A DNA stretch of 64,000 nt, from assembly GCF_030678915.1 (NCBI RefSeq), contig NZ_JAUUTZ010000014.1, positions 56,191 through 120,190 of the forward strand, given 5' to 3'. The DNA comes from Paracoccus wurundjeri (GTDB lineage Bacteria > Pseudomonadota > Alphaproteobacteria > Rhodobacterales > Rhodobacteraceae). The notes under the pieces were generated by a model. That model ran no database searches and was not told where the DNA came from. It was given only the letters and a program-made list of their open reading frames with translations. The translations under genes were made by a program, and so were the position numbers. Shown here in pieces: positions 1 to 8,980 of the stretch. The stretch's first letter is position 1. Each line of letters starts with the position of its first letter.

Positions 1-286
1 CCTTCAGCCTGTCGCGTGCGGCAAGAATATCCGCTACCTCATAGCACATGTGATGGATGCCGCCTGCCGGGTTCTTTTCAAGAAATCCCCTGATCGGGCT
101 GTCCTGACCAAGCGGATACAGCAATTCGATCTTGGTGTTGGGCAATTCGATAAACACCACGGTCACACCGTGATCCGGCTCGTCCTGAGCGGGGCCCACG
201 GTCGCGCCAAGGGTGTTCCGGTACTGCTCGGCCGCCGCCTGAAGATCAGGAACGGCAATGGCGACGTGATTCAGACGTCCGATCAT
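1..286 (-). CDS. mce: Methylmalonyl-CoA epimerase (partial, C-terminus off the edge)
   Basis: Only the first ~95 residues are present; the frame stays open to base 1, so the C-terminus lies outside the window. The protein starts MIGRLNHVAIAVPDL and carries the VOC-fold metal-ligand signature (NHVAIAV near the start, then GGIHHMCYEV around residue 75) typical of methylmalonyl-CoA epimerase. The family interconverts (2S)- and (2R)-methylmalonyl-CoA between propionyl-CoA carboxylase and methylmalonyl-CoA mutase, and in Rhodobacteraceae also in the ethylmalonyl-CoA pathway. A GGAGG ribosome binding site lies directly upstream on the minus strand. Family call is from motifs; the truncated end prevents a length check. 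Confidence 0.9.
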   Translation of the reverse strand, partial: MIGRLNHVAIAVPDLQAAAEQYRNTLGATVGPAQDEPDHGVTVVFIELPNTKIELLYPLGQDSPIRGFLEKNPAGGIHHMCYEVADILAARDRLK

Positions 287-416
287 GGCAACCTCCGTTT
301 CCCGACGCTTCTAGTGCCTGTTCGGCCCGAACGAAAGCAAAACCCTGCGTGATTAACCCAGCTTTAGGGATACGCCGGCAAGATGACCGGGTAACCAGGA
401 TTCGGGAGATTGAACC

Positions 417-1190
417 ATGCGGTCGGAATTTGCGGAGAAGCCGGCGACATTCGTGCCATTTCATATCGCGACACGATCAGGAGGCCCGCTTGCCGGGCTG
501 ACCGTTCTTGTGGTCGAAGCTTCAAAGTTTTCCAGTGAAACCTTGCGATTGTTATGCTTGTCTTCGGGCGCACGCGTTCGGCAGGCAAATGGCGTTACCG
601 CGGCCATGCGTCACCTGCGGGCCTATCGTCCCGACATCGTTATAACGGAAATGTGTCTGCCCGACGGGGAAGGCGCGTCGCTGATAACAAATCTCGACAA
701 AATGAACCCTCGTCTTTCGATGATTCTCGGCATGTCGGCACAGGCAGACGATCGAGCAAAGGCGATCCAGGCGGGTGCCGATGGGTTCATCTTGAAACCG
801 TTTGAAAGCGTTGCGATCTTTCAGCATGCGATCAAATCGGCTTTGCCGCCGGAATTGCAGCAATGGAAACCGGCACGCGTTTCGGATGAGCAGATCGCCG
901 CGGATGGCCTGATGCTGATGCAGGACATGGCGCATGGTCTGGCTTTGCTGGCCAATGCCTGCGAACCTCGGGCGATCGGTTATGCCGCGACCTTTATCAC
1001 CGGTGTCGCCGCCGTGGCCGACGATACAGAATTGCACGACAGCGCCACAGCGTTAATGGTGAAAATCAGATCCGGTAAACATGATCTGAATGATATCGCG
1101 CCTGTTCAGGCAATGCTGCAACAACGGCTGGATGCAGGAAGCGCAACAATTCCGCCCCAGCAACTGGCATTGGGCGGGCAGTTGCATTAA
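417..1190 (+). CDS. Response-regulator receiver protein with Glu at the phospho-acceptor position
   Basis: 257 aa. Residues ~28-145 form a CheY-like receiver (hydrophobic strand LTVLVVEASKF, then PDIVITEMCLPDGEG, ILGMSAQA and the conserved lysine in FILKPF). At the position where receivers carry the phosphorylated aspartate (LxxxDxxLPD) this protein has glutamate (ITEMCLPD), and the usual acidic pair near the start is reduced to a single Glu. The C-terminal ~110 residues are helical-looking and match no output domain I recognise, so it is not an obvious DNA-binding regulator. A GGGAG ribosome binding site sits 8 bases before the ATG. It converges on aspS with only 14 bases between stops. No sensor kinase gene is next to it. 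Confidence 0.75.
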   Translation: MRSEFAEKPATFVPFHIATRSGGPLAGLTVLVVEASKFSSETLRLLCLSSGARVRQANGVTAAMRHLRAYRPDIVITEMCLPDGEGASLITNLDKMNPRLSMILGMSAQADDRAKAIQAGADGFILKPFESVAIFQHAIKSALPPELQQWKPARVSDEQIAADGLMLMQDMAHGLALLANACEPRAIGYAATFITGVAAVADDTELHDSATALMVKIRSGKHDLNDIAPVQAMLQQRLDAGSATIPPQQLALGGQLH

Positions 1191-1204
1191 CCGCCCCGCC
1201 CGCG

Positions 1205-2980
1205 TCACTCTTTCGGCAGAACGCGCAGCCGCAATTCACGCAACTGCTCGTTCGTCGGCTCGGAGGGGGCGCCCATCATCAAATCCTCGGCCCGCTGGTT
1301 CATCGGGAACATGATCACCTCGCGGATATTCTGCTCATCCGCCAGCAGCATTACGATCCGGTCGATCCCGGCAGCACAGCCGCCATGCGGAGGCGCGCCA
1401 TAACGGAACGCCTTGACCATGCCGCCGAAACGTTTCTCGACCTCGGCGGCCGGATAGCCCGCCAGTTCGAACGCCTTGAACATGATTTCCGGCTTGTGGT
1501 TGCGGATCGCGCCGGAAATCAGCTCGTAACCATTGCAGGCAAGGTCGTATTGATAGCCCTTCACGGCCAGCGGATCGCCGTTCAACGCCTCGATCCCGCC
1601 TTGCGGCATCGAGAAGGGATTATGGCTGAAATCGATCCTGCCCTCGTCATCCTTCTCATACATCGGGAAATCGACGATCCAGGCGAATTTGAACTGTTTC
1701 TCGTCGGTCAGCCCCAGTTCGCGCCCGATCTCGTTTCTTGCGCGGCCTGCGACAGCTTCGAAGCTTTCCGGCTTGCCGCCAAGGAAAAAGGCCGCGTCGC
1801 CTTCACCCAACCCAAGCTGCCGACGGATCGCCTCGGTGCGTTCAGGGCCGATATTCTTGGCGATCGGGCCTGCCGCCTCGGTCTGCCCGTCCTCACCCTT
1901 GCGCCAGAAGATATAGCCCATGCCGGGCAGTCCCTGCTGCTGCGCGAACGCATTCATCCGGTCGGCGAATTTGCGGCTGCCGCCGGTCGGGGCGGGAATG
2001 GCGCGGATCTCTGTCCCTTCCTGCTCAAGCAGTTTGGCGAAGATCGCAAAGCCCGAGCCACGAAAATGCTCGCTGACCACCTGCATCTCGATCGGGTTGC
2101 GCAGATCGGGCTTGTCGCTGCCATATTTCAGCATCGCCTCGGCAAAGGGGATACGCGGCCAGTCGGTATCGACGCGGCGGCCACCGCCGAATTCCTCGAA
2201 CAGGCCCTGAATAACGGGCTGGATCGCAGCAAAGACATCCTCTTGCTCGACAAAGGACATTTCAAGGTCGAGCTGATAGAAATCGGTGGGACTGCGGTCG
2301 GCGCGGGGATCCTCATCGCGGAAGCATGGGGCGATCTGGAAATAGCGGTCAAAGCCCGCCACCATGATCAGCTGTTTGAACTGCTGCGGCGCCTGCGGCA
2401 GCGCATAGAACTTGCCCGGATGCAACCGGGACGGCACCAGAAAGTCGCGCGCGCCCTCGGGGCTGGATGCGGTGATGATCGGGGTCTGGAACTCGGTAAA
2501 GTCCTGATCCCACATGCGGTTGCGCAGGCTGCGAACCACATGGCTGCGCAGCATGATGTTGTTATGCAGGCTTTCGCGGCGCAGGTCGAGGAAGCGGTAA
2601 GCCAGCCGGGTTTCCTCGGGGTAATCCTGATCGCCGAAGACCGGCAGGGGCAGTTCGTCGGCGGGGCCGAGAACCTCCAGCCCGGTGGCGTAGACCTCGA
2701 TCTCGCCGGTCGGCAGTTTGGGATTGATCAGCGAAGGATCGCGCGGCTTGACCCGGCCGTCGATACGGATCACGGTTTCCGCCCTGAGCTTTTCCATCTC
2801 GGCAAAGGCGGCGCTGTCGCTGTCGGCCAGCACCTGCGTCATGCCGTAATGATCGCGCAGATCGACGAACAGCACGCCTCCGTGATCGCGCACCCGATGA
2901 ACCCAGCCCGACAGGCGGACGGTCTCTCCGGCATTGGCGGCAGTCAGTTCGGCGCAGGTATGGCTGCGATAGGCGTGCAT
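1205..2980 (-). CDS. aspS: Aspartyl-tRNA synthetase
   Basis: 591 aa, the usual length of a bacterial-type AspRS. The N-terminal anticodon-binding OB fold ([21 protein letters not shown]) is followed by the class II catalytic core with QSPQ-like [32 protein letters not shown] (motif 2 region) and a C-terminal GIDRIVMLL motif 3. The GAD insertion domain typical of bacterial AspRS fits the middle third. It charges tRNA-Asp; whether it also charges tRNA-Asn (non-discriminating) cannot be decided here. The next gene in its upstream direction starts beyond 2980, and its stop faces the response-regulator gene. Confidence 0.97.
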   Translation of the reverse strand: MHAYRSHTCAELTAANAGETVRLSGWVHRVRDHGGVLFVDLRDHYGMTQVLADSDSAAFAEMEKLRAETVIRIDGRVKPRDPSLINPKLPTGEIEVYATGLEVLGPADELPLPVFGDQDYPEETRLAYRFLDLRRESLHNNIMLRSHVVRSLRNRMWDQDFTEFQTPIITASSPEGARDFLVPSRLHPGKFYALPQAPQQFKQLIMVAGFDRYFQIAPCFRDEDPRADRSPTDFYQLDLEMSFVEQEDVFAAIQPVIQGLFEEFGGGRRVDTDWPRIPFAEAMLKYGSDKPDLRNPIEMQVVSEHFRGSGFAIFAKLLEQEGTEIRAIPAPTGGSRKFADRMNAFAQQQGLPGMGYIFWRKGEDGQTEAAGPIAKNIGPERTEAIRRQLGLGEGDAAFFLGGKPESFEAVAGRARNEIGRELGLTDEKQFKFAWIVDFPMYEKDDEGRIDFSHNPFSMPQGGIEALNGDPLAVKGYQYDLACNGYELISGAIRNHKPEIMFKAFELAGYPAAEVEKRFGGMVKAFRYGAPPHGGCAAGIDRIVMLLADEQNIREVIMFPMNQRAEDLMMGAPSEPTNEQLRELRLRVLPKE

Positions 2981-3042
2981 GATCGATCCTCGGGTTTCTT
3001 CAGCACCCGCATGAACCTTTTGACGGGACGGAAGTCAACAGG

Positions 3043-3714
3043 TCAGAAGGGCCGGACCACGTTCCCGGACCAGAAATAATAGCCCATCCCGACGGCAAAC
3101 AGCATATTTCCTGCGAAAGCGTGCAAAAGCCATGCCGAAGGAAAGCCACGCTCCAGATATCCGCGGGCGAAGATCACGCCGCCGACAAAGGTCATTATGG
3201 CCACGATCCATGACCAGTACATCAGATGGGCAAAGGAAAACACCGCCGCATTGATGGCGATCCGGGCATTTCCCGGCGGCAGCAACGACCCGTAGCGGTA
3301 AAAGAACAACACCCGGAAGATCAGCTCCTGCGGCAACGCCGACAGCAACGGATAAAGCGCCCAGATCAGTGCAAGAAAACGTAACCGGGCGGGACTAAGC
3401 GGAATCACGTAATCCGGTTGAGTTAACACCATGATCGCCCAGCCCAGAAAGCCCACCCCGATAGTGAAGGCTAACAGGAACGCCCAATGCACCCTGCTCC
3501 ACCCGCGGATAAGCGAACGCCACTCGAACCCCCCGGTCCGCCAAAGCAGCATCAGCCCCGCCAGCGTAAAAACGAACAGTGCGGAAAACATCATCCCCGG
3601 CGGCAGGAATAGCGCAATAGCCAGCGGCGCCCCGAAATAGAGCGCCGCGAACTCGATCGCCAGCCATCTGCGCGGTCTTACCGCGTCAGGCGTGTCTGCA
3701 ACCATCTGGACCAA
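3043..3714 (-). CDS. CPBP family intramembrane metalloprotease (CAAX-protease-like)
   Basis: 223 aa membrane protein with several hydrophobic segments. The CPBP (ABI) family signatures are visible: QELIFR (motif 1, usually EExxxR), FSFAHLMY (motif 2, FxxxH) and HAFAGN (motif 3, HxxxN-like). The first glutamate of motif 1 is Gln, so catalysis may be altered. Its start overlaps the end of the upstream GH25 lipoprotein gene by 37 bases, suggesting coupled expression; an internal ATG three codons in (3705) is an alternative start that shortens the overlap. The family cleaves membrane substrates or acts as a scaffold; the substrate here is unknown. Confidence 0.8.
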   Translation of the reverse strand: MVQMVADTPDAVRPRRWLAIEFAALYFGAPLAIALFLPPGMMFSALFVFTLAGLMLLWRTGGFEWRSLIRGWSRVHWAFLLAFTIGVGFLGWAIMVLTQPDYVIPLSPARLRFLALIWALYPLLSALPQELIFRVLFFYRYGSLLPPGNARIAINAAVFSFAHLMYWSWIVAIMTFVGGVIFARGYLERGFPSAWLLHAFAGNMLFAVGMGYYFWSGNVVRPF

Positions 3715-4463
3715 TCCGCACGAGAGCCAGCAAAGGCGTTAAGATCCACATTTCCACTGATGCCCGGAACGATTCCCGTGCCGGTATATTGCCAGAATGC
3801 CCAGCGTTCTCCGGGATAAACGCGCCGCGGGTGGCCAGCCACCGAGCGCAGCCAGAACTCGGCCCGCAGATCGCCAAGATCATTGTCATGATAGAAATCC
3901 ACAGTCGTATAGACGACCGGACGCTGTCCGTAATGGCGGCCGACGATATCAAGGAAGACATTCGCCTCGCGTTTGACGACCGCTGGCGAAGGACGGCCCG
4001 GACAGGTTTTGGAATGCGTCCATTCGATATCCAGCACCGGCGGCAGCGAGCCGCGTTCGCGTGGCACATTCCGGATGAACCATGCCGCCTGTTCCGCACC
4101 CGAACGGCAGAAATAATAGTAATGATAGGCGCCGCGCGGAATCCGGGCCCCTGCGGCCTCGCGCCAGTACCGGTTGAAGTTCGGATCAAGATGGTCGCCG
4201 CCTTCGGTCGATTTGATATAGGCGAAGCTGATCCCCGAGCCCCGGACCCGGCCCCAGTCGATATCGCCCTGCCAACGCGAAATATCGATGCCATGCACCT
4301 GATGACCATATGGATGCGCGCCTCCCCAGTCATGCGGCGCCGAATCGCCAAGCTGCGGATAGGCGCCCGGCCCCGGTGCCCCGATATCCCGGCCCGGTCC
4401 GCCGCCGCACGCAACCGCAACGACCAGCACCAAGCCAAGAAGGAGCTTGTTCATTAATCCCAT
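3678..4463 (-). CDS. GH25 family lysozyme, lipoprotein
   Basis: 261 aa. The N-terminus is a lipoprotein signal (hydrophobic LLLGLVLVVAVAC, lipobox Cys at residue 19), so the enzyme is probably anchored in the periplasm. The GH25 domain shows HGIDISRWQGDIDW (first catalytic-site Asp near residue 60), FAYIKSTEGG, and the paired acids in VLDIEW. GH25 enzymes are muramidases that cut the MurNAc-GlcNAc bond of peptidoglycan. ATG three codons downstream (MNKLLLG) is an equally good start. It is followed, with overlap, by a CPBP membrane protease. Confidence 0.9.
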   Translation of the reverse strand: MGLMNKLLLGLVLVVAVACGGGPGRDIGAPGPGAYPQLGDSAPHDWGGAHPYGHQVHGIDISRWQGDIDWGRVRGSGISFAYIKSTEGGDHLDPNFNRYWREAAGARIPRGAYHYYYFCRSGAEQAAWFIRNVPRERGSLPPVLDIEWTHSKTCPGRPSPAVVKREANVFLDIVGRHYGQRPVVYTTVDFYHDNDLGDLRAEFWLRSVAGHPRRVYPGERWAFWQYTGTGIVPGISGNVDLNAFAGSRADWSRWLQTRLTR

Positions 4464-4572
4464 GACTGCCCTCGAATACTGCCTGTGTTATTGTTTAGTT
4501 CTGACGACTGCTTTCCCTTCTTATCGCAAACTCGTGCAGTAAAGTCACTGTATCGTGACAGTCACGATCACG

Positions 4573-5958
4573 TCAGGCACGATCAGGAACCAGCTTGCCC
4601 GGATTAAGGATATTGCCGGGATCCAGCACCTGTTTGATAACCCCCATGACCTGCCAGCCCTCACCATGTTCGGCTGCCATCAGCGAGCGCTTCCCGATCC
4701 CGATCCCATGCTCGCCCGTGATCGTGCCGCCAACCTCAAGCGCACGCTCGGCCATGCGGGTCGCGATGTGTTTGGCGGCAGCAATTTCGGCCTCATTTCC
4801 CGGCTCGACCAGAATCTGCGAATGAAAATTTCCGTCTCCGACATGCCCGACGATCGGGCCGATCAGCCCCGCCTCGCGGATATCCGCAGCGGCAGCGGCG
4901 ACGGCAGCGGGCAGATGCGACATCGGCACGCAGACATCGGTGACGACACCGGTCGAGCCGGGACGCAAGGTCAGGCAGGCGTGATAGGCACCGTGCCGCA
5001 TCCGCCACAGCCGGTTGCGATCTTCGGGCGTGGTGGCCCAGTCGAAGCCCTTCGCACCGCAGTCGCGGGCAATATCGCCGAATCGCCCGGTATCCTCGCG
5101 CACCGTGCCGGGAGAGCCGTGAAACTCTACCATCAGATGCGGTGTGCCGGGCAGATCGAGGCCGGAATACTGCCTGAAGGCACGCGCCGCGACCTCATCG
5201 ACGAATTCGATCCGGGCCATGGGAATACCGGATTGAATCGTCGCGGTGACGCATTCCACGGCCTGTTCAAGCGTGTCGAATGCGCAAATCGCCGCCGCGA
5301 CCTCTTCGGGTTGACCATGCAGGCGCAGGGTCAGCTCGGTGATGATCCCCAAAGTGCCCTCGGATCCCACGAACAGGCCGGTCAGGTCATAACCGGAACT
5401 GGATTTCGCCGCCCTTGTGCCGGTGCGGATGATCCGCCCATCGGCCAGCACGACCTCAAGCGCCAGCACATTATCGCGCATGGTTCCGTATCGCACCGCC
5501 GTCGTCCCGCTGCACCGCGTCGCCGCCATGCCGCCAAGGCTGGCATTCGCGCCGGGATCGACCGGAAAGAACAGCCCGGTTGCCCGCAACTCGGTATTCA
5601 ACGCCTCGCGGGTCATGCCCGGCTGAACACTTGCCTGCATATCCTCGGCCCGGACCTCGATCAGCTTGTCCATCCGGGACAGATCGACCGTCACGCCGCC
5701 CTGGGTGGCCAGGGCGTGCCCTTCCAGTGACGTGCCCGTCCCCCATGGAATCACCGGCACACCCGCATTCCCGCAGGCCCTGACGATCGCCGCGACCTCC
5801 TCGGCTGTTTCGGGCCAGACCACCGCATCGGGTGGTGGTGCACGGTGGAAACTCTCGGAAGCGGCATGGTGATCGCGATCGGCCGCAGCCCGCGACAGGC
5901 GCGAACCCAGCAGCGTTTCAAGGTTCGACAAGAGTTCCGTCGGCAATGTCATCGGCAA
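4573..5958 (-). CDS. FAD-linked oxidase, D-lactate/glycolate dehydrogenase (GlcD) type
   Basis: 461 aa. The N-terminal FAD-binding type 4 (VAO/PCMH) domain shows VIPWGTGTSLEGHALA, PGANASLGGMAATRCSG and GYDLTGLFVGSEGTLGI. The C-terminal FAD-oxidase domain has HVGDGNFHS and ending GEHGIGIGKR...NILNPGKL. This layout fits D-lactate dehydrogenase (cytochrome), glycolate oxidase subunit GlcD or D-2-hydroxyglutarate dehydrogenase; the high similarity of signatures to D-lactate dehydrogenases makes that the first choice. No glcE/glcF subunit genes lie alongside, so it is likely a stand-alone enzyme feeding electrons to the respiratory chain. Exact substrate is not determinable from sequence. Confidence 0.85.
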   Translation of the reverse strand: MPMTLPTELLSNLETLLGSRLSRAAADRDHHAASESFHRAPPPDAVVWPETAEEVAAIVRACGNAGVPVIPWGTGTSLEGHALATQGGVTVDLSRMDKLIEVRAEDMQASVQPGMTREALNTELRATGLFFPVDPGANASLGGMAATRCSGTTAVRYGTMRDNVLALEVVLADGRIIRTGTRAAKSSSGYDLTGLFVGSEGTLGIITELTLRLHGQPEEVAAAICAFDTLEQAVECVTATIQSGIPMARIEFVDEVAARAFRQYSGLDLPGTPHLMVEFHGSPGTVREDTGRFGDIARDCGAKGFDWATTPEDRNRLWRMRHGAYHACLTLRPGSTGVVTDVCVPMSHLPAAVAAAAADIREAGLIGPIVGHVGDGNFHSQILVEPGNEAEIAAAKHIATRMAERALEVGGTITGEHGIGIGKRSLMAAEHGEGWQVMGVIKQVLDPGNILNPGKLVPDRA

Positions 5959-6093
5959 TCCTCCGCTTGCTGGCAGCAGACTAGCCTTGCATTGAAACTT
6001 GGCAAACCCCCATTCGTTCTGTCATCTATCAGTCACGGAATTGCCATAGCTTGGCGCCCGCGACCGCAAACGCAACCGCAGGATAACGTCCAG

Positions 6094-6987
6094 ATGGATT
6101 CGCCACGTATGACTTCTCGCCAACCGTCCTTCCTGCGGGAAGCCGCCAGACCCCTGCCCAGGGGGCTTGCGGCGGAAGCGCCGCCGCGCATGGATCACGC
6201 CTATGTCACGCTGGTCAGCAATCCCGACTATCTGCCGGGCGCCGAGGCGCTGCTGCGATCCCTGCGGCTGACCGGGACGCGCGCCGATCTGGTCGTGATG
6301 CATCGCGGATTGACGCCGGCGCATCTGGCCCGGCTCAGGGCGCTTGGCGCGCGGCTGATCGCAGCCGATCTGTTGCCGACCTCGGCCGGTTTTGACACCA
6401 CGCATGCCCGCGACGCCCTTCATAAACGGGCGGCCTTCACCCGCGGAGGCAAGCCCGACTTCCACACGCCTCTGGACAATTTCGTCAAGCTGCGCCTGTG
6501 GCAGCTTGATTACGAGCGTTGCGTGTTCATCGATGCGGATGCCGTGGTGCTGCGCCCGGTGGACAAGCTGTTCGAACTGCCGGAATTCTGTGCCGCGCCG
6601 AATGTCTATGACGGGCTGGACGGGTTTCACCGGATGAATTCGGGCGTCTTCACAGCCTGTCCCGATCCCCGGACCTTCCGCGACATGCTGGCGCGACTGG
6701 ATCGCCCCGGCGTGTTCTGGCGCCGCACCGACCAGACCTTTCTTCAGGATTATTTCCCCGACTGGCACGGGCTGTCGGTGCATCACAACATGCTGCAATA
6801 TGTCTGGTTCAAGATGCCTGAACTGTGGAGCTGGGATGACATCCGGATCCTGCATTTCCAATATGAAAAGCCGTGGCAGGATCACGACAAGACCCATCTC
6901 CTCCGCCCGCTGATCGAGCTTTGGCGCGCCATCGCCGCCGGCCAGCCTGTGCCGGACCTTGCCGCGCAGGCGCGCCCCGCCGCCTGA
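6094..6987 (+). CDS. Glycosyltransferase, GT8-like nucleotide-sugar transferase
   Basis: 297 aa from the ATG at 6094. The open frame extends further upstream, but family similarity begins only at HAYVTLVSNPDYLPGAEAL, so a start near 6094 is chosen (6109 is an alternative). A GT-A fold is indicated by FIDADAVVLRPVDKLFEL (DxD metal site), FHRMNSGVF, and a late ILHFQYEKPWQ (GT8-style HxxxKPW). Such retaining enzymes move hexoses from UDP- or other NDP-sugars to glycan or small acceptors. It is followed 8 bases later by an NAD-dependent epimerase, suggesting a two-gene unit that makes and transfers a sugar. The acceptor is unknown. Confidence 0.8.
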   Translation: MDSPRMTSRQPSFLREAARPLPRGLAAEAPPRMDHAYVTLVSNPDYLPGAEALLRSLRLTGTRADLVVMHRGLTPAHLARLRALGARLIAADLLPTSAGFDTTHARDALHKRAAFTRGGKPDFHTPLDNFVKLRLWQLDYERCVFIDADAVVLRPVDKLFELPEFCAAPNVYDGLDGFHRMNSGVFTACPDPRTFRDMLARLDRPGVFWRRTDQTFLQDYFPDWHGLSVHHNMLQYVWFKMPELWSWDDIRILHFQYEKPWQDHDKTHLLRPLIELWRAIAAGQPVPDLAAQARPAA

Positions 6988-6995
6988 TAAGGCAA

Positions 6996-7823
6996 ATGAT
7001 GAAGATCGCCATCACCGGAACAAGCGGGATCGTCGGAGGCTTCGCCCTGCGCGTGGCGACCGCTGCCGGCCATCAGGTCACGGCGCTGGACCGTCGCAGC
7101 GGCTACACGCTGGGGGATGCGCCCGATCTGTCAGGACATGACGCATTGATCCATTGCGCCTTCGCCCACGCGCCCGGCCTCTATCGGGGCGGCGAGGGAG
7201 ACGACGCGCAGGGCTTTCGCAGAGCCAATCTGGACGGCACGATCCGTCTGTTCGAGGCCGCAGCGGATAGCGGCGTGGGGCGTATCCTGTTCCTGTCCTC
7301 GCGCGCGGTTCATGACGGCCATGCGCCCGGTATCAACCTGACCGACGACCTGCCCGCCTGCCCCGCCAATCTCTACGGAGAGGTCAAGGCGCGGGCCGAG
7401 GATCATCTGCGCGGCATGCGTCTTTACGGAAGCTCGATCCGCGCAACCGGGATCTACGGTCCCGGTCCGGCGCATAAATGGCGCGGCCTGTTTGCGGATT
7501 ATCTGGCGGGACGGGAAATCGCCGCCCGTGCCGGAACCGAATTGCATGGCGACGATCTGGCGCGGGCCATGCTGCTGCTGCTGGAGCAGAACAATCCGCC
7601 GCCCGTCGTCAATGCCGGCGACCTGATCCTTGACCGGCGCGCCCTGCTGGCGGAAGTCCGGCATCTGACCGGCTGTACGCATCCCCTGCCCCCGGTGGCA
7701 GATATCTCTGCCCTTCGGGTCCTGCATTGCGCGCGGCTGGCAGGGCTGGGCTGGCAGCCCGGAGGTTTCGGGCTTCTTCGCGCCAGCCTGCCCGCGATGC
7801 TGGAATCCCGCGCCGATATGTGA
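6996..7823 (+). CDS. NAD-dependent epimerase/dehydratase family protein
   Basis: 275 aa. Extended-SDR Rossmann start MMKIAITGTSGIVGGF (GxxGxxG), LIHCAFAHAP, then LFLSSRAVHDG and a YGEVKARAE segment giving the YxxxK catalytic pair. The length is on the short side for sugar epimerases and the C-terminal substrate domain is compact. It sits 8 bases after the GT8-like gene in the same direction, so it may supply or modify the NDP-sugar that gene uses. The substrate is inferred only from this context. Two adjacent ATG codons (6996 and 6999) are both usable. Confidence 0.8.
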   Translation: MMKIAITGTSGIVGGFALRVATAAGHQVTALDRRSGYTLGDAPDLSGHDALIHCAFAHAPGLYRGGEGDDAQGFRRANLDGTIRLFEAAADSGVGRILFLSSRAVHDGHAPGINLTDDLPACPANLYGEVKARAEDHLRGMRLYGSSIRATGIYGPGPAHKWRGLFADYLAGREIAARAGTELHGDDLARAMLLLLEQNNPPPVVNAGDLILDRRALLAEVRHLTGCTHPLPPVADISALRVLHCARLAGLGWQPGGFGLLRASLPAMLESRADM

Positions 7824-7857
7824 CCGCTGATCCTGCACAGCCGAGAATTGCGGGCCT

Positions 7858-8946
7858 TCACACCTTCCCCGGTTTGGCCGTGAATGCAGGGTCCAAATCG
7901 TCCTCCTGCCCGCGAAGGCCGCCTTCCCCCGGCACCGCGGCGATTTCCGCGAGATGGCCGATCAGCCGCGCCGGGCCGGGATAGGGGCGCGGCACCGTGG
8001 AATGCAGCATTTCCGTTTGTTGCTGCCCGGCAACCCGGCGGGCGCGCGCCAGAAACGCCTTGCCCCAGTTCCGCCACGATCCGACAGAGGGCGCGGTCAC
8101 GTCGCAGGGGAAATGCCGCTTCCAGCCCTTGGGCAGCGGAAGCCCCGCGAATTCCGCGCGTTCCAGCATCCAGACAAGCGGGATATTCGCCAGCGGACGA
8201 GCGAATTCCAATCCGTTCAACTGACCGCCGATATCGGCATGCGCGCCCTTGAACCACATCTGTTCGATAAGTTCAGACTGGCTGCTATCGTCCCACAGGA
8301 TCGGCGCGAAAGCGGCGCGGGTTTCATTCAGGGCCAGTGCCTGAAACCCATATTGGACATCGGGCCCCAGATGGGTGTCATGAAAGCGGAATCGCGGCTC
8401 GGTCAGCATCCATAACAGCGGCAGCCGGATGCCCAGCGCCATCACCGTGTCAAAGCATCCGACCATGCGGATCGGGACGTTGTCATGGGCGCGGCGGCGG
8501 CGAAACCGCCCCACCATCGGGTCCGCCCCCCCTTGGCTGTAATAGCGCCATGCAAGCCGGACATTTCGGTCGGTGACCCTGTCCTGCCGCAAAAGCCCGA
8601 CGCGGCTGATCATTCCGGCAAGGCTGCGGATGGCAAATGCGCCGCGGGAATAGCCGAACAGGAAAATCCGGTCGCCGGGCCGGTAATTTCTGGCCAGCCA
8701 TGTATAGGCGTGAACGATCCGCATCGTCAGCCCCTGCCCCATGATCAGGTCGGGAATGGTGCGCCAACTGTTCCATTGCTGGCCCCGCATGTAGTAAAGG
8801 CGCAGCTGCACACCGTCCAGCGGACCATGATCCCCCCTTAGCAAACCATGGATTTTCCCAACCGAACTGCGCCTTTCATCCTCAAGCGAGGCGAAAGTGC
8901 CGTCGATCAATACCACCAATATCCGATTATCGCGTTGCAAGGTCAT
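7858..8946 (-). CDS. DUF2235 (Tle1-like) alpha/beta hydrolase domain protein
   Basis: 362 aa. The N-terminus LVVLIDGTFAS resembles the DUF2235 opening, and FLFGYSRGAFAIRSLAGMI carries the GxSxG nucleophile elbow. VGCFDTVMALG and GAHADIGG supply the later acid and the His region (WFKGAHADIGGQ) characteristic of the family. DUF2235 includes the type VI secretion phospholipase effectors Tle1 and many uncharacterised hydrolases. No VgrG, PAAR or immunity-like gene is adjacent, so the sequence gives no reason to call it a secreted effector. No signal peptide is seen. It is convergent with the epimerase gene. Confidence 0.8.
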   Translation of the reverse strand: MTLQRDNRILVVLIDGTFASLEDERRSSVGKIHGLLRGDHGPLDGVQLRLYYMRGQQWNSWRTIPDLIMGQGLTMRIVHAYTWLARNYRPGDRIFLFGYSRGAFAIRSLAGMISRVGLLRQDRVTDRNVRLAWRYYSQGGADPMVGRFRRRRAHDNVPIRMVGCFDTVMALGIRLPLLWMLTEPRFRFHDTHLGPDVQYGFQALALNETRAAFAPILWDDSSQSELIEQMWFKGAHADIGGQLNGLEFARPLANIPLVWMLERAEFAGLPLPKGWKRHFPCDVTAPSVGSWRNWGKAFLARARRVAGQQQTEMLHSTVPRPYPGPARLIGHLAEIAAVPGEGGLRGQEDDLDPAFTAKPGKV

Positions 8947-8980
8947 GGCCGGATGCTAGCACCGAGTCGTGATGAATTCG

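Noticed and set aside
1385..3079. Long plus-strand open frame of 564 aa
   Set aside because: It runs antisense to aspS, which has unmistakable synthetase motifs. The frame is a GC-rich shadow with no domain similarity.
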